Notes: generated by a model not told the origin, from the sequence alone. Counted from the stretch's first letter, positions 50,229 through 61,938 are shown. The stretch is DNA of 64,000 bases from Buchnera aphidicola (Cinara piceae) (GCF_900699035.1 NZ_LR217739.1:62001-126000); one strand, 5' to 3'. Made by a program: numbers and translations.

Positions 50229-50260
50229 AATATTTTTTATTCCTTATAAATACATCAAAT

Positions 50261-50286
50261 GGGTGTAGATATAATGTTCTACACCC
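50261..50286 (-). terminator. Intercistronic hairpin between dnaK and dnaJ
   Basis: GGGTGTAGA (50261-50269) and TCTACACCC (50278-50286) form a perfect 9-bp G+C-rich stem with an 8-base loop. No U-run follows in the dnaK-to-dnaJ direction. Likely roles are partial termination or protection of the upstream dnaK mRNA, giving more DnaK than DnaJ. Confidence 0.7.
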
Positions 50287-50346
50287 TTTATTTAAAATTA
50301 GATATAGTGATTAAAATTATTATTTTATTTAATAAATTTTTTTATT

Positions 50347-52263
50347 TTATTTTTTATTTTTTTCTTTAATTTCTTCAAATTCCGCATCTACTACATTTTC
50401 ATTATTTTTTTCTGTATTTTCTTTTTTTTGTGAATTTTTTTCTTCATTATTTTTTTTTAAAAATTCTGTTAATTTTAAATTCAATTGTAGAACTTTTTGT
50501 ATATTTTTATCTATTTCTTCTTTATTTTCTCCTTTTAAAGATAAATCTAATTCTTGTAGAGATTTTTCAATTTCTATTTTAGTGTTATTATCAATTTTTT
50601 CTTTACATTCATTTATTTGTTTTTTTGTATTATGAGAAATTTGATCCCCTTGATTTCGAACTTTTACTAATTCTTCAAATTGTAAATCTTTTTCAGAGTT
50701 TTCTTCAGCTTCAGAAATCATTTTTTTAATTTCATCATCATTTAATCCTGATGAAGATTGTATAGTAATTTTTTGTTCTTTCCCTGTTGTTTTATCTTTT
50801 GCTGAAACATGTAAAATACCATCTGCATCAATATCAAAAGTAACTTCTATTTGTGGAATTCCTCTAGGGGCAGGTTGAATTCCATCTAAGTTAAATTGTC
50901 CAAGTGATTTATTATCAAACGCTCTTTTTCTTTCTCCTTGAAGAACATGTATAGTAACTGCAGATTGATTATCTTCTGCTGTAGAAAAAGTTTGGCTATG
51001 TTTTGTTGGTATTGTTGTATTTTTATTGATTAATGGTGTCATAACCCCGCCCATTGTTTCAATTCCTAATGATAAGGGTGTTACGTCTAATAGTAAGACA
51101 TCTTTAACTGTACCAGATAAAACACCGCCTTGAACTGCAGCTCCGATAGCAACAGCTTCATCAGGATTTACATCTTTCCTTGGTTTTTTTCCAAAAAAAT
51201 CTGCTACTTTTTTTTGTACCAATGGCATACGTGTTTGACCACCTACTAAAATAATATCATTAATATCTGATTTCTTTAATTTAGCATCTTTCAATGCAAT
51301 TTCTAACGGTTGTATAGATCTAATAATCAAATCTTCTACTAATGATTCTAATTTTGCTCGTGTTACTTTAATATTTAAATGTTTAGGTCCTGTAGAATTT
51401 GCTGTAATATAAGGTAAATTTACATCTGTTTGTTGTGCTGACGATAGCTCTATTTTTGCTTTTTCAGCTGCTTCTTTTAATCTTTGCATTGCTAAAGGAT
51501 CTTTTTTTAAATCAATACCTTGTTCTTTTTGAAATTCTGATACTAAAAAATGTATTAATCGATTATCAAAATCTTCTCCACCTAAATGTGTATCCCCATT
51601 TGTTGATAATACTTCAAATGTTTTTTCTTTATCTACATCATCTATTTCAATAATAGAAATATCAAATGTTCCCCCTCCTAAATCATATACGGCTATTGTT
51701 CTATTTCCTCGACCTTTATCTAAACCATAAGCCAAAGCAGCCGCAGTTGGTTCGTTAATAATTCTTTTAACTTGTAACCCTGCTATTTTTCCTGCATCCT
51801 TGGTTGCTTGTCTTTGAGAATCATTAAAATATGCTGGTACAGTAATAACAGCTTCAGTGACTTTTTCACCTAAATAATCTTCAGCTGTTTTTTTCATTTT
51901 TTTAAGAATTTCTGCAGAAATTTGAGGTGGCGCTATGTTTTCTTGTTTTATTTTTAACCAAGCATCTCCATTTTTTGATGGAATAATATCATATGGCATG
52001 ATTTTTATATCACGTTGAACTTCTTCGTCTTGAAATTTTCTCCCCATAAGTCTTTTGATGGCAAATAGTGTATTTTTAGGATTAGTTATAGATTGTCTTT
52101 TTGCGGGCTGACCAACTAAAATTTCATTTTCTTTAGTATAGGCAATAACAGAAGGTGTAGTACGTTCTCCTTCTGTATTTTCTAATACTTTAGCTTTATT
52201 ATTGTCCATAATAGCTACACAGGAATTAGTAGTTCCTAAATCTATTCCGATTATTCTTCCCAT
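50347..52263 (-). CDS. dnaK: Chaperone DnaK (Hsp70)
   Basis: ATP-driven chaperone. The 638 residues are the same length as E. coli. The ATPase domain has [72 protein letters not shown] and [13 protein letters not shown]. The linker [19 protein letters not shown] precedes the substrate-binding domain. The C-terminal tail ends in acidic/Lys-rich residues around [13 protein letters not shown]. Base composition is less A/T-biased than its neighbours, as for conserved, highly expressed genes. It is preceded by AAGGA and transcribed from a sigma-32-like promoter. Confidence 0.98.
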   Translation of the reverse strand: MGRIIGIDLGTTNSCVAIMDNNKAKVLENTEGERTTPSVIAYTKENEILVGQPAKRQSITNPKNTLFAIKRLMGRKFQDEEVQRDIKIMPYDIIPSKNGDAWLKIKQENIAPPQISAEILKKMKKTAEDYLGEKVTEAVITVPAYFNDSQRQATKDAGKIAGLQVKRIINEPTAAALAYGLDKGRGNRTIAVYDLGGGTFDISIIEIDDVDKEKTFEVLSTNGDTHLGGEDFDNRLIHFLVSEFQKEQGIDLKKDPLAMQRLKEAAEKAKIELSSAQQTDVNLPYITANSTGPKHLNIKVTRAKLESLVEDLIIRSIQPLEIALKDAKLKKSDINDIILVGGQTRMPLVQKKVADFFGKKPRKDVNPDEAVAIGAAVQGGVLSGTVKDVLLLDVTPLSLGIETMGGVMTPLINKNTTIPTKHSQTFSTAEDNQSAVTIHVLQGERKRAFDNKSLGQFNLDGIQPAPRGIPQIEVTFDIDADGILHVSAKDKTTGKEQKITIQSSSGLNDDEIKKMISEAEENSEKDLQFEELVKVRNQGDQISHNTKKQINECKEKIDNNTKIEIEKSLQELDLSLKGENKEEIDKNIQKVLQLNLKLTEFLKKNNEEKNSQKKENTEKNNENVVDAEFEEIKEKNKK

Positions 52264-52662
52264 TATAATAGTCCTTAAATATATATTGTTAATTAATTTT
52301 ATTTATATGGTTAAATATTTTTTTAAAATATATTAATAATATTTTAAAAATTATTAAAAATTTTATAAAATAGATAATACTAATTAAATGGGGTCAGTTT
52401 ATTCAGCATCAAGGGTAAAAAAAAAATATAATTGTTTTTATTTTAAAAAATTGATTATTTATATTGAAAATATAATAGATTTTTCAATTACTATATGAAT
52501 TGAAGTAAAATTATAACTTTTTTATTTATAAAATGTTATAATTAATTATATTTATCTATATAAAATCTTTATATATGATATTCAATATTATTGATCTAAG
52601 TTGTTTTAAATTAATTACAAATTAATTCGATTACATTAACTTCTTATGAGTTTTAAATTTTT
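52264..52662. other. Divergent regulatory region between dnaK and nuoA
   Basis: 399 bases. It contains the sigma-32-type promoter of dnaK at 52385-52415. The remaining part up to nuoA is A/T-rich and should hold the nuo promoter, which I cannot pinpoint. No gene remnant is seen. Confidence 0.65.
52385..52415 (-). promoter_or_regulatory. Sigma-32 (heat-shock) promoter for dnaK-dnaJ
   Basis: On the minus strand CCCTTGAT (52415-52408) stands 14 bases from CCCCATTTA (52393-52385). This closely matches the RpoH consensus (CCCTTGAA, 13-17 bases, CCCCATNTA). It lies about 120 bases upstream of the dnaK ATG. The C-rich boxes are striking in an almost pure A/T region, which argues for selection. Confidence 0.85.
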
Positions 52663-53034
52663 ATGAATATAGATTATCAAGCTTTATCTTTTTTATTTTT
52701 TATATTTTTTAGTTTTTTTGTGTGTTTTTTTATGTTGATATCTGGTTATATTTTTGGAAGTAAATCATATTTTCAAAATATACCACATCCATTTGAATCT
52801 GGTATTGTTTCTTTAGGTAGCGCTAGATTACAAATACCTATTAAATTTTCATTAATTGCTATTTTGTTTGTTATTTTTGATGTAGAAGCATTATATTTAT
52901 ATATTTGGTCTGTTTGTGTTAGGGAATCTGGTTGGATAGGTTTTTTTGGAATTTGTTTTTTTATCTTTTCTTTATTTATTACATTATATTTTCTATTTAA
53001 AAATAATGTATTAGAATGGATTATATCAAAATAA
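52663..53034 (+). CDS. nuoA: NADH-quinone oxidoreductase subunit A
   Basis: Small membrane subunit of complex I. The 123 residues (E. coli 147; the N-terminal extension is shorter) carry three hydrophobic segments at about 8-32, 63-83 and 93-115. The conserved loop PHPFESGIVSLGSARLQIPI and the acidic motif VIFDVEALYLYIW at the quinone-site junction are intact. It is first gene of the nuo operon and divergent from dnaK. The ATG is preceded by GAG. Confidence 0.95.
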   Translation: MNIDYQALSFLFFIFFSFFVCFFMLISGYIFGSKSYFQNIPHPFESGIVSLGSARLQIPIKFSLIAILFVIFDVEALYLYIWSVCVRESGWIGFFGICFFIFSLFITLYFLFKNNVLEWIISK

Positions 53035-53165
53035 TTAAATTTATATATTCTTATTAATATATTTTATATATAAAAATTTTAAAATATTTTTTTTAAAGTT
53101 TATTTTTAAAAAAAATTGTTAAATAAAATTTAATAATATTTTTAATCATTTAGGGGTTTTCAGAA

Positions 53166-53843
53166 ATGCAATACACTTTAACACGTGTAAATACAAATAA
53201 TGATATTTTTGATAAATATCCATTAAGTACTACTAAATCAGTTTCTGATCCAATTGAAAAACAAGTAGAAAATAATGTTTTTTTTGGGACTATTTCTAAA
53301 TTTATTCATAATATCGTAAATTGGGGTCGAAAAAATTCTTTATGGCCGTATAATTTTGGTTTATCGTGCTGTTATGTTGAAATGGTAACTGCATTTACAT
53401 CAGTTCATGATGTTTCTCGTTTTGGTTCAGAAGTATTACGTGCTTCCCCTAGACAAGCAGATTTTATGGTAATTGCTGGTACACCATTTATTAAGATGGC
53501 ACCTGTAATACAAAGATTATATGATCAAATGTTAGAACCTAAATGGGTTATTTCCATGGGTGCTTGTGCAAATTCTGGCGGAATGTATGATGTTTATTCT
53601 GTAGTACAGGGAGTAGATAAATTTCTCCCGGTAGATATCTATATCCCTGGTTGTCCACCCCGCCCGGAGGCATATATACATGCATTAACATTATTACAAA
53701 AATCTATTTCTAAAGAACGTCGTCCATTATCATGGATAATAGGTGAACAGGGTGTATATAAAGCAAAAATGTTGTCTGAAAAAGAAAAAAAAAATAATCA
53801 AAGAATATCTGTTGTGAATCTTGACTGTGAAGATAATTTTTAG
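53166..53843 (+). CDS. nuoB: NADH-quinone oxidoreductase subunit B
   Basis: Carries the terminal Fe-S cluster N2 next to quinone. Ligand cysteines are visible: the tandem pair in [13 protein letters not shown], one in [18 protein letters not shown], and one in [36 protein letters not shown] is typical. The 225 residues match E. coli (220). It has a strong AGGGG site and lies 131 bases after nuoA, 106 before nuoCD. Confidence 0.97.
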   Translation: MQYTLTRVNTNNDIFDKYPLSTTKSVSDPIEKQVENNVFFGTISKFIHNIVNWGRKNSLWPYNFGLSCCYVEMVTAFTSVHDVSRFGSEVLRASPRQADFMVIAGTPFIKMAPVIQRLYDQMLEPKWVISMGACANSGGMYDVYSVVQGVDKFLPVDIYIPGCPPRPEAYIHALTLLQKSISKERRPLSWIIGEQGVYKAKMLSEKEKKNNQRISVVNLDCEDNF

Positions 53844-53949
53844 TTTTTTATTAAAATTTATCGTTTTTTCTTTCCTATTAATATGTTATTTTTATAAATA
53901 ATTATATTATTATACTTAACATTAACTTATTGAGATTAAATTATGTCAG

Positions 53950-55749
53950 GTGTTTATTTACAAAAAAATTTTTTTTTTAGATGATGAAAATAAAAATTTT
54001 TATGAAAAATATCCTATTGTATATTCTTTATTTAGTTTTTTTGGAAAAAAAAATTTTTTTATACAAAATACTTATTTCAAATGTCCTGTTTTATGGATTG
54101 ATCATTCAATCTTAATAGAAGTAGTTTGTTTTTTAAAAAAAAATAATATCTGTTCATATGAAATGTTATTTGATTTACATGGCGTTGATGAACGTTTACG
54201 AAAACATATTGAAGATATTCCGAATTCTGATTTTACAGTATTTTATCATTTTTTATCAATTACTCAAAATAGTGATCTTATTTTAAAAGTTGCTTTATCA
54301 AAAAAAAATTTACAATTACCTACTATTACTTCAATTTTTTTAAATTCAAATTGGTATGAACGTGAAACTTGGGAAATGTTTGGTATTCGGTTTACTGGTC
54401 ACCCTTGTTTAACTCGACTTTTAATGCCTAAAAATTGGGTAGGATATCCCTTACGAAAAGATTATGCATCTCATGCAACAGAGTTAGATAAATTTTTTTT
54501 TACAAAACAAAGAGAAGATTTAGCAATGGAGTCTTTACGTTTTTGTCCTGAATTATGGGGATTAAAGCATAATAATAATAGTTTAGAGTATATGTTTTTA
54601 AATTTCGGTCCAAACCATCCTTCTTCACATGGTGCTTTTCGTATAATATTACAATTATACGGAGAAAAGATAATAAATTGTGTTCCTGATATTGGTTTTC
54701 ATCATCGTGGTGCTGAAAAAATAGCTGAAAGACAATCTTGGCATAGCTTTATTCCGTATACAGATAGAATAGAATATTTAGGTGGATGTGTTAATGAAAT
54801 GCCTTATATATTAGCTGTTGAAATATTAGCTGGTATATCTGTTTCTGATAGAGTACAAGTAATTAGAATTTTATTATCAGAGTTATTTAGGATTAATAGT
54901 CATTTATTATTTATTTCTACTTTTATTCAAGATGTTGGTAGTATGAGTACAGTCTTTTTAGCGTTTACTGATCGTCAAAAAATTTATGATTTAATTGAAA
55001 GTATTACTGGGGCCCGAATGCATCCAGCTTGGTTTCGTATTGGAGGTTTAGCAAAAGATTTACCTTTAAATTGGCATCATTTATTAAAAGAATTTTTAAA
55101 TTGGATGCCAAAGAGACTAGATTTTTATGTGAAAATAGCATTAAAAAATAGAATTTTAATTTCTCGATCTAAAGGTGTAGCGGCATATAAAAAAGAAGAA
55201 GCTTTATCTTGGGGAGTAACAGGAGCGGGTTTAAGAGCTACAGGTGTAGATTTTGATGTGAGAAAGAAAAGACCATATTCTGGTTATCAAAATTTTGATT
55301 TTGAAGTTCCAGTAGGAAATAACATTAGTGATGCTTATACAAGAGTTTTACTTAAAGTTGAAGAGATTAGACAAAGTTTAAAAATATTGAATCAATGTTT
55401 GTTAAATATGCCGGAAGGTCCATTTAAATCTGATCACCCATTAACTACTCCTTTAAATAAACAGAAATCTTTATTTCATATTGAAAGTTTAATTACACAT
55501 TTTTTACAAATGTCTTGGGGTCCTGTTATTCCGTTTAATGAGAGCTTTCAAATGATTGAAGCAACAAAAGGAATAAATAGTTATTATCTAATTAGTGATG
55601 GTGAACCCACAAGTTATAGAACACGTATTCGTACGCCTAGTTTTGCTCACTTACAGCAAATTCCTTCAGTAATACGTGGTCATTTGATTTCTGACTTAAT
55701 AGTTTATCTTGGTAGTATTGATTTTGTTATGTCTGATGTAGACAGATAA
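53950..55749 (+). CDS. nuoC: NADH-quinone oxidoreductase fused subunit C/D, start uncertain
   Basis: Fused peripheral-arm subunit of complex I, as in E. coli (nuoCD). The C part (about 1-180) has [36 protein letters not shown] and [13 protein letters not shown]. The D part has [55 protein letters not shown] and [20 protein letters not shown]. The 599 residues match E. coli (600). The open frame starts at GTG 53950, which lacks a spaced ribosome site. ATG 53943, with GAG eight bases upstream, is in a different frame that closes at 53982-53984. Between them lie A7 and T10 tracts (53962-53978); losing one base there would join ATG to the gene. Confidence 0.92.
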   Translation: MFIYKKIFFLDDENKNFYEKYPIVYSLFSFFGKKNFFIQNTYFKCPVLWIDHSILIEVVCFLKKNNICSYEMLFDLHGVDERLRKHIEDIPNSDFTVFYHFLSITQNSDLILKVALSKKNLQLPTITSIFLNSNWYERETWEMFGIRFTGHPCLTRLLMPKNWVGYPLRKDYASHATELDKFFFTKQREDLAMESLRFCPELWGLKHNNNSLEYMFLNFGPNHPSSHGAFRIILQLYGEKIINCVPDIGFHHRGAEKIAERQSWHSFIPYTDRIEYLGGCVNEMPYILAVEILAGISVSDRVQVIRILLSELFRINSHLLFISTFIQDVGSMSTVFLAFTDRQKIYDLIESITGARMHPAWFRIGGLAKDLPLNWHHLLKEFLNWMPKRLDFYVKIALKNRILISRSKGVAAYKKEEALSWGVTGAGLRATGVDFDVRKKRPYSGYQNFDFEVPVGNNISDAYTRVLLKVEEIRQSLKILNQCLLNMPEGPFKSDHPLTTPLNKQKSLFHIESLITHFLQMSWGPVIPFNESFQMIEATKGINSYYLISDGEPTSYRTRIRTPSFAHLQQIPSVIRGHLISDLIVYLGSIDFVMSDVDR

Positions 55750-55781
55750 ATATATCTTATAATTCATATTAGGAAAAAAAA

Positions 55782-56252
55782 GTGTTTCATTTAAGTCAGT
55801 CGGAAATTTCTGAAATTTTATTAAAAAAAAAATGTTATATAAATTCTAGGGCAGCATGTATCGAAGCTTTAAAAATTGTACAAAAAAATAGAAGATGGAT
55901 TTGTAAAGATGCTATTATAGCGATTTCAAAAATTTTATCTATCCCGGCGTGTGAGGTAGAAGGAGTTGCAACATTTTATTGTCATATTTTTCGAAAACCC
56001 GTTGGACGTCATGTAATTCGTTATTGTGATAGTGTTGTATGCTTTATTAATGGTTATATTAATATTAAAAATCAATTAATATCTAGTTTAGGTATACGTC
56101 CAGGTCAGACAACTAATAACGGCTGCTTTACATTACTTCCTACTTGTTGCTTAGGTGCGTGTGATAAAGGTCCCGTTATGCTTATTGATGAAAATTTATA
56201 TACTCATTTAACTTCTAAAGTAATAAAAGATTTATTGGATAAATACAAATGA
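55782..56252 (+). CDS. nuoE: NADH-quinone oxidoreductase subunit E
   Basis: Thioredoxin-fold subunit holding the 2Fe-2S cluster N1a. The four ligands are visible in [11 protein letters not shown] (CX4C) and [13 protein letters not shown] (C...C). [19 protein letters not shown] and [20 protein letters not shown] are typical. The 156 residues match E. coli (166). Initiation is at GTG 55782 with AGGA seven bases upstream. The stop overlaps the nuoF start (ATGA). Confidence 0.96.
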   Translation: MFHLSQSEISEILLKKKCYINSRAACIEALKIVQKNRRWICKDAIIAISKILSIPACEVEGVATFYCHIFRKPVGRHVIRYCDSVVCFINGYINIKNQLISSLGIRPGQTTNNGCFTLLPTCCLGACDKGPVMLIDENLYTHLTSKVIKDLLDKYK

Positions 56253-57565
56253 ACGATATGTTAAAAACATCTGAAACACACCCATTAACTTGGCGTTTAA
56301 ATGATCCTTATGAAACTATTTATATTACTGAATACTGTAATACTCAAGGTTATCAATCTTTGAGAAAATCTTTAAAAAAATTTAGTTCTGAAGATATCAT
56401 CACTATAGTTCAACAATCAGGTCTAAAAGGAAGAGGGGGAGCAGGTTTTCCAACAGGGAATAAATGGAGTTTAATGACAAAAAATAATTTAGAATTAAAT
56501 AGATATTTAATTTGTAATGCAGACGAAATGGAACCAGGTACATATAAAGATAGATTTTTAATAGAATATTTACCTCATCAATTAATTGAAGGTATGATTA
56601 TTAGTGCTTTTGCTTTACAGTCTTCTTGTGGATATATTTTTTTACGTGGTGATTATTATTTATCAGAAAAAATATTAACAAAAGCAATTAATGAAGCATA
56701 TAAATCTGGTTTTTTAGGTAAAAACATATTAAATAGTGGTTTTAATTTTGATTTATTTTTACATACTGGTGCTGGTCGTTATATTTGTGGTGAAGAAACT
56801 GCATTAATTAATTCTTTAGAAGGTAGAAGAGCAAATCCACGATTTAAACCCCCTTTTCCAGCTAATCATGGTTTGTGGGGTAAACCGACATGTGTAAATA
56901 ATGTTGAAACTTTATCTAATATTCCAGCAATTATTTTATATGGATCAGATTGGTATATAGGGTTGTCTAGAGGAATAGATGCTGGTACTAAATTATTAGG
57001 TTTTTCAGGTCGAGTAAAAAAACCAGGTTTATGGGAATTACCATTAGGAACTACTGCAAGAGAAATTTTAGAAGATTATGCTGGCGGAATGCAAAAAAAT
57101 TTAATTTTAAAAGCTTGGCAGCCTGGGGGGGCTGGGACTAATTTTTTATCTAGCCATAATATTGATATAAAAATGGATTTTACTAGTTTACAACAAATAG
57201 GAAGTCGATTGGGAACAGGAATTGCTATGGCTATTGATAATAAAATTAATATTTTATCTTTATTAGTAAATATTGAAACATTTTTTTCACGTGAATCATG
57301 TGGTTTTTGTACCCCGTGTAGAGAAGGATTGCCGTGGATAGTAAAAATATTAAAAAGTTTAGAAAAAAAGAATGGTAATTTTAATGATATTTCATTATTA
57401 GAAGAATTATGTTTTTATCTTGGCCCCGGAAAAACTTTTTGTGCACACGCCCCGGGCGCAATATCACCTTTACAAAGTGCAATAAAGTTATTTCGAACTG
57501 AATTTGAAGAAGGAATAAATAAATATAAAAAAAAAAAAAATAATATTAATGTTATCTCTTTATAA
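56249..57565 (+). CDS. nuoF: NADH-quinone oxidoreductase subunit F
   Basis: NADH-binding subunit with FMN and 4Fe-4S cluster N3. It shows [18 protein letters not shown] (NADH), [36 protein letters not shown] (FMN), and the N3 ligands in [15 protein letters not shown] and [12 protein letters not shown]. The 438 residues match E. coli (445). It starts at ATG 56249, overlapping nuoE. Close to the 3' end lies a run of fourteen A (57527-57540), in frame as written; slippage there would alter only the last nine residues. Confidence 0.97.
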   Translation: MNDMLKTSETHPLTWRLNDPYETIYITEYCNTQGYQSLRKSLKKFSSEDIITIVQQSGLKGRGGAGFPTGNKWSLMTKNNLELNRYLICNADEMEPGTYKDRFLIEYLPHQLIEGMIISAFALQSSCGYIFLRGDYYLSEKILTKAINEAYKSGFLGKNILNSGFNFDLFLHTGAGRYICGEETALINSLEGRRANPRFKPPFPANHGLWGKPTCVNNVETLSNIPAIILYGSDWYIGLSRGIDAGTKLLGFSGRVKKPGLWELPLGTTAREILEDYAGGMQKNLILKAWQPGGAGTNFLSSHNIDIKMDFTSLQQIGSRLGTGIAMAIDNKINILSLLVNIETFFSRESCGFCTPCREGLPWIVKILKSLEKKNGNFNDISLLEELCFYLGPGKTFCAHAPGAISPLQSAIKLFRTEFEEGINKYKKKKNNINVISL

Positions 57566-57675
57566 AGTTAATAATTGAATGAAATATAATTATATATTAT
57601 TGTAGAATAAGATTAATTTTATTTAAAATTATTTATTTATATTTATAATAAATATTATAAAGTGAGTAATTAACA

Positions 57676-60411
57676 ATGGTTAAAATTTATATTGATAAAA
57701 AAGCTTTTTTTGTTAAAAAATCTAATAATGTATTACAAGCATGTTTATCTGTCGGGATCAGTGTTCCTTTTTTTTGTTGGCACCCTGCTTTAGGAAGTAT
57801 CGGATCATGTCGACAATGTGCAGTAAAAATTTTTTATAATGAAAAAGATGAATTAGGATCTATTGTGATGTCATGTATGACGGGAGTCACGGAAGGAATT
57901 AGAATATCTGTTATAGATCCTGATGTTAAAAAATTTCAAAAAAGCATTATTGAATTAATGATGTTAAATCATCCTCATGATTGTCCAATTTGTTCTGAAG
58001 GAGGTAACTGTCATTTACAAGATATGACTGTATTAAATCAACATCATATACGTCGTTATAGATTTACAAAACGTATTTTTAAAAATCAATATTTAGGTCC
58101 TTTTATATCGCATGTTATGAATAGATGTATTACGTGTTATCGTTGTTTAAGATATTATACTGATTATGCTGGAGGAAGAGATTTAGGAGTGTATAGCTCT
58201 AGTAATAAAATTTATTTTGGTCGATTAGAGGACGGGTTATTAGAAAGTGAATATTCTGGAAATTTGGTTGATGTTTGCCCTACAGGTGTATTTACTGATA
58301 AAAGTAATGTGCAAAATTTTCATCGTAAATGGGATTTACAATATTCTCCAAGTATATGTCACGGTTGTAGTATCGGGTGTAATATCAATTTAGGAGAACG
58401 TTTAGGTAAGTTATGTCGTATTGACAATAGATATAATAAAAAAATAAATAAATATTTTTTATGTGATCTTGGTAGATTTGGCAGTAATTATGTAAATACA
58501 ATTTCTATTTCTAGCCCGTTTGTAAAAAAAAATAATAAAATAAAATTTTTAAATTATTCTGATTCTGTTAAGTGTGTTTCTACTATTTTTCAAAATTCTT
58601 TTAATAAAATATTAGGTATTGGTTCTTCTAGAGCGAGTGTAGAAAGTAATATGGCATTATATCATTTAGTAGGAAAAAAGAATTTTTCTAATGGTATGTT
58701 GCCAGAATTAGACGAATGTATGAAATTAATTGTTGATATTATCAAAAACGGAGGAATACACATTCCTTCTATTACAGAGATTGAAAAATATGATGTAATT
58801 TTAATTATAGGTGAAGATATTACACAAACTGCATCATTAGCCGCATTGTCTGTACGCCAAGCAGTGAGAGGAATTTATTCTCATATTTCAAAAAATAAAA
58901 ATATACCATTATGGCATATTAATGCAATAAAAAATGTTGCACAAGATCAACAAAATTCTTTATTTATTATCAATGGAAGTGAAACAAAATTAGATGAGAT
59001 TAGTAATCTCTGTTACTTTGGTTCTATAGAACAGCAATTACATTTTAGTACATTAATATTAGATAGTCTTAATGATAGTATAAATATTACTAAGAAAGAT
59101 AAAAAAAGTATTTTTGTCAAAATTGATTTTATTACTAAAGCATTATGTAATTCTAAGAAACCATTAATTATTTCAGGTACATCATATAATAATATTGATT
59201 TTATCAAGGTATCATTTAATATTGCACAATCTTTACAAAAAAAAGGTTTACCAGTAGGTTTAGCGTTATTCCCTCCTTCAGTAAATAGTATAGGAGTATC
59301 TTTAATCCCGAGTATTACTTTAGATTGTATGTTAAATATGATTTATTTAGAACGAATAGATATTCTAGTTATTTTAGAAAATGACTTATATAGATTATAT
59401 GAATCTAGTTTTATAGATAATATTTTTAAAAATGTTAATAAAATTATAGTATTAGATCATCAAAATAATAGAACAGTAATGCGTTCTAATATTTTTTTAC
59501 CATGTACAAATTTTTCAGAAAGTTCAGGGAATGTTGTCAATTACGAAGCACGTTTACAGCGTTTTTTTCAAATTAATAATCCAAGTTTATATAGAAAAAA
59601 ATTATGTAAATTAGAAAGTTGGCGTTGGATACATGCTATTAGTAATAAAATTTATTCATTTTCATCGATTATATCTTTTACAATTGATAAAATGATGAAA
59701 TTATGTTCTTTATGGAATCCTATTTTTAAAAAAATACGTGATTCTGCTCCTTCTGCCGATTTTAGAATTAAAGGTCAAAAAATAGCAAGATCACCTATAC
59801 GTTTTAGCGGTCGCGCTGCTATGTTTGCTGAAAAAGATATACATGAACAAAAATCTCCTATAGATTTAGATAGCATGTTTTCTTTTTCTATGGAGGGGAG
59901 TTTACAAACAGAAAAGAATTTTTCTTATTCTCCTTTTTTATGGTCTCCGAATTGGAATTCTAATCAATCATTATATAAATCATCTATAACTGGTAATAAA
60001 TTTAATAAAATATATGAGGGTGTTTTATTATTTGAAAACTATAAAAAAAAAATTTTTTCACATTTTTCTATAAATAAATTTGTTTTAAATGACAAAAGAG
60101 ATTATTCATTTTTTAAAATAATTCCTTATTATAAATTATTAGGTAGTGAAGAAATGAGTCAAAATTATTTTATTAATATTGTAAATATGAATTTTATTCA
60201 TGCTAAGTTAAATTATTTAGATGCAGAGAAAATACAAATTAAAAATGGTGATATATTACAATTTCAAATAAATAATACGTTTTTTAGATTTCCAGTTCAA
60301 TTATCTGAAAAAATTGTTTTATCTCATATTGGTTTGCCATTAGGATGTAATGGACTTCCAATTATTTTTTTAAATAAATTTGCTAGAAATTTAACAAAAT
60401 ATAATAAATAA
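57676..60411 (+). CDS. nuoG: NADH-quinone oxidoreductase subunit G
   Basis: Largest peripheral subunit, carrying several Fe-S clusters. The N-terminal ferredoxin domain has FFCWHPALGSIGSCRQCAVK and a later Cys (N1b). HPHDCPICSEGGNCHLQDM and NRCITCYRCLRYYTDYAGGR with CPTGVF bind N5 and N4. SICHGCSIGCNI plus YFLCDLGRFG gives the N7 ligands found in E. coli-type NuoG. The long molybdopterin-oxidoreductase-like C-terminal part is retained (GIGSSRASVESN, AVRQAVRG, FRIKGQKIARSPIRFSGR). The 911 residues match E. coli (908). Confidence 0.97.
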   Translation: MVKIYIDKKAFFVKKSNNVLQACLSVGISVPFFCWHPALGSIGSCRQCAVKIFYNEKDELGSIVMSCMTGVTEGIRISVIDPDVKKFQKSIIELMMLNHPHDCPICSEGGNCHLQDMTVLNQHHIRRYRFTKRIFKNQYLGPFISHVMNRCITCYRCLRYYTDYAGGRDLGVYSSSNKIYFGRLEDGLLESEYSGNLVDVCPTGVFTDKSNVQNFHRKWDLQYSPSICHGCSIGCNINLGERLGKLCRIDNRYNKKINKYFLCDLGRFGSNYVNTISISSPFVKKNNKIKFLNYSDSVKCVSTIFQNSFNKILGIGSSRASVESNMALYHLVGKKNFSNGMLPELDECMKLIVDIIKNGGIHIPSITEIEKYDVILIIGEDITQTASLAALSVRQAVRGIYSHISKNKNIPLWHINAIKNVAQDQQNSLFIINGSETKLDEISNLCYFGSIEQQLHFSTLILDSLNDSINITKKDKKSIFVKIDFITKALCNSKKPLIISGTSYNNIDFIKVSFNIAQSLQKKGLPVGLALFPPSVNSIGVSLIPSITLDCMLNMIYLERIDILVILENDLYRLYESSFIDNIFKNVNKIIVLDHQNNRTVMRSNIFLPCTNFSESSGNVVNYEARLQRFFQINNPSLYRKKLCKLESWRWIHAISNKIYSFSSIISFTIDKMMKLCSLWNPIFKKIRDSAPSADFRIKGQKIARSPIRFSGRAAMFAEKDIHEQKSPIDLDSMFSFSMEGSLQTEKNFSYSPFLWSPNWNSNQSLYKSSITGNKFNKIYEGVLLFENYKKKIFSHFSINKFVLNDKRDYSFFKIIPYYKLLGSEEMSQNYFINIVNMNFIHAKLNYLDAEKIQIKNGDILQFQINNTFFRFPVQLSEKIVLSHIGLPLGCNGLPIIFLNKFARNLTKYNK

Positions 60412-60438
60412 ATATTTTATTAAATTAGGTATAATATT

Positions 60439-61383
60439 ATGATAAATAAAATTTTTTTTGCTATTTTTTTTGTATTTTTTATTGTTTTTAGTGCGAGCGC
60501 TTTAAGTTTAATAGAAAGAAGAATATTAGGTTTATTACAAAATCGGTATGGACCTAATAGAGTTGGTTGGTTTGGTTGTATGCAATTATGTGCGGATGGT
60601 ATTAAATTATTATTTAAAGAAGATTGGGTTCCTCCTTTTAGTGATAAAGCACTATTTATAATAGCTCCGGTTATTTCTTTTATTTCATTGTTATTAGTTT
60701 TTGCTAGTATCCCTATCACCTCTAATTTTATTATTATTAATTTAAATATTGGTTTATTATATTTTTTAATGATGTCATCTTTATCTGTGTATGGAGTTTT
60801 ATTAGCTGGTTGGTCTAGTAATAATAAATATGCTTTATTAGGATCTATTAGATCAGTAGCGCAAATGTTAAGTTATGAAGTTTTTTTAGGTTTATCGTCT
60901 ATGGGTACAGTAATACAATGTGGTTCTTTTAATTTAATTGATATTATTTACTCGCAAAAAAAAATATGGAATATTGTTCCTCAATTTTTTGGTTTTTTGA
61001 TGTTTTTTATTGCATGTATTGCTGTTTGTCATAGACATCCTTTTGATCAACCGGAATCTGAGCAAGAATTAGCTGATGGATATCATATTGAATATTCTGG
61101 AATGAAGTTTGGAATGTTTTTTATTGGTGAGTATATTTCAATTATGGTTGTTTCTGCTTTAAATGTATGTTTATTTTTCGGGGGGTGGTTTGGTCCATTT
61201 TTTCCTCCTATTATTTGGTTTATATTAAAATTTTTAGTATTTATTTTTTTGTTTATTTTATTACGAGCTTCTTTACCTCGACCAAGATATGATTACGTTA
61301 TGTTATTTGCGTGGAAATTTTGTCTTCCATTATCGTTATTAAATATAATATTTACATCTTTTAAAATGTTATTACAATTATGA
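60439..61383 (+). CDS. nuoH: NADH-quinone oxidoreductase subunit H
   Basis: Membrane subunit forming the quinone-entry chamber of complex I. About eight hydrophobic helices are visible. Conserved loops are [72 protein letters not shown] and [14 protein letters not shown]. The 314 residues match E. coli (325). It lies between nuoG (27 bases) and nuoI (9 bases). Confidence 0.97.
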   Translation: MINKIFFAIFFVFFIVFSASALSLIERRILGLLQNRYGPNRVGWFGCMQLCADGIKLLFKEDWVPPFSDKALFIIAPVISFISLLLVFASIPITSNFIIINLNIGLLYFLMMSSLSVYGVLLAGWSSNNKYALLGSIRSVAQMLSYEVFLGLSSMGTVIQCGSFNLIDIIYSQKKIWNIVPQFFGFLMFFIACIAVCHRHPFDQPESEQELADGYHIEYSGMKFGMFFIGEYISIMVVSALNVCLFFGGWFGPFFPPIIWFILKFLVFIFLFILLRASLPRPRYDYVMLFAWKFCLPLSLLNIIFTSFKMLLQL

Positions 61384-61392
61384 GGTTTTTAT

Positions 61393-61938
61393 ATGGGCAT
61401 AAAAAATATTTTTTTTGGTTTTTTAAGTAACATTCATAGTATTTTAATGATCTTAACTAATATTTTTTCACCAAGAGAAACGCGTTTATATCCAGAAGCA
61501 TCATTAAATTTATCATTTCGATATCGAGGTCGTATTATTTTAACTCGAGATCCCAATGGTGAAGAACGTTGCGTTGCTTGTAATTTATGTTCTGCTGTTT
61601 GTCCTGTTAATTGTATTTCATTAAAAAAATCAGAAAATACAAATGGTCGTTGGTATTCTAAATACTTTCAAATAAATTTTTCACGTTGTATTTTTTGCGG
61701 TTTGTGTGAAGAAGCTTGTCCTACTGCAGCTATTCAATTAATACCAGATGTAGAATTAAGTGATTTTGAAAGAAAAAAATTAATTTATAAAAAGAAAGAT
61801 TTATTAATTTCTGGTCCTGGAAAATTTTCTAAATATAATTTTTATTCTGTTTCTGGCATGCAGGGTAGAAAAGATATGAAGAATATTACTTCAAAAAAAA
61901 TATTAAATTGTGTTGATATAACATCTTTATTACCATAG
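61393..61938 (+). CDS. nuoI: NADH-quinone oxidoreductase subunit I
   Basis: Ferredoxin-like subunit with two 4Fe-4S clusters (N6a, N6b) linking NuoG to NuoB. Both CX2CX2CX3C motifs are intact: [16 protein letters not shown] and [16 protein letters not shown]. The N-terminal [20 protein letters not shown] is typical. The 181 residues match E. coli (180). A GAGG site lies in the short gap after nuoH. Confidence 0.97.
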   Translation: MGIKNIFFGFLSNIHSILMILTNIFSPRETRLYPEASLNLSFRYRGRIILTRDPNGEERCVACNLCSAVCPVNCISLKKSENTNGRWYSKYFQINFSRCIFCGLCEEACPTAAIQLIPDVELSDFERKKLIYKKKDLLISGPGKFSKYNFYSVSGMQGRKDMKNITSKKILNCVDITSLLP

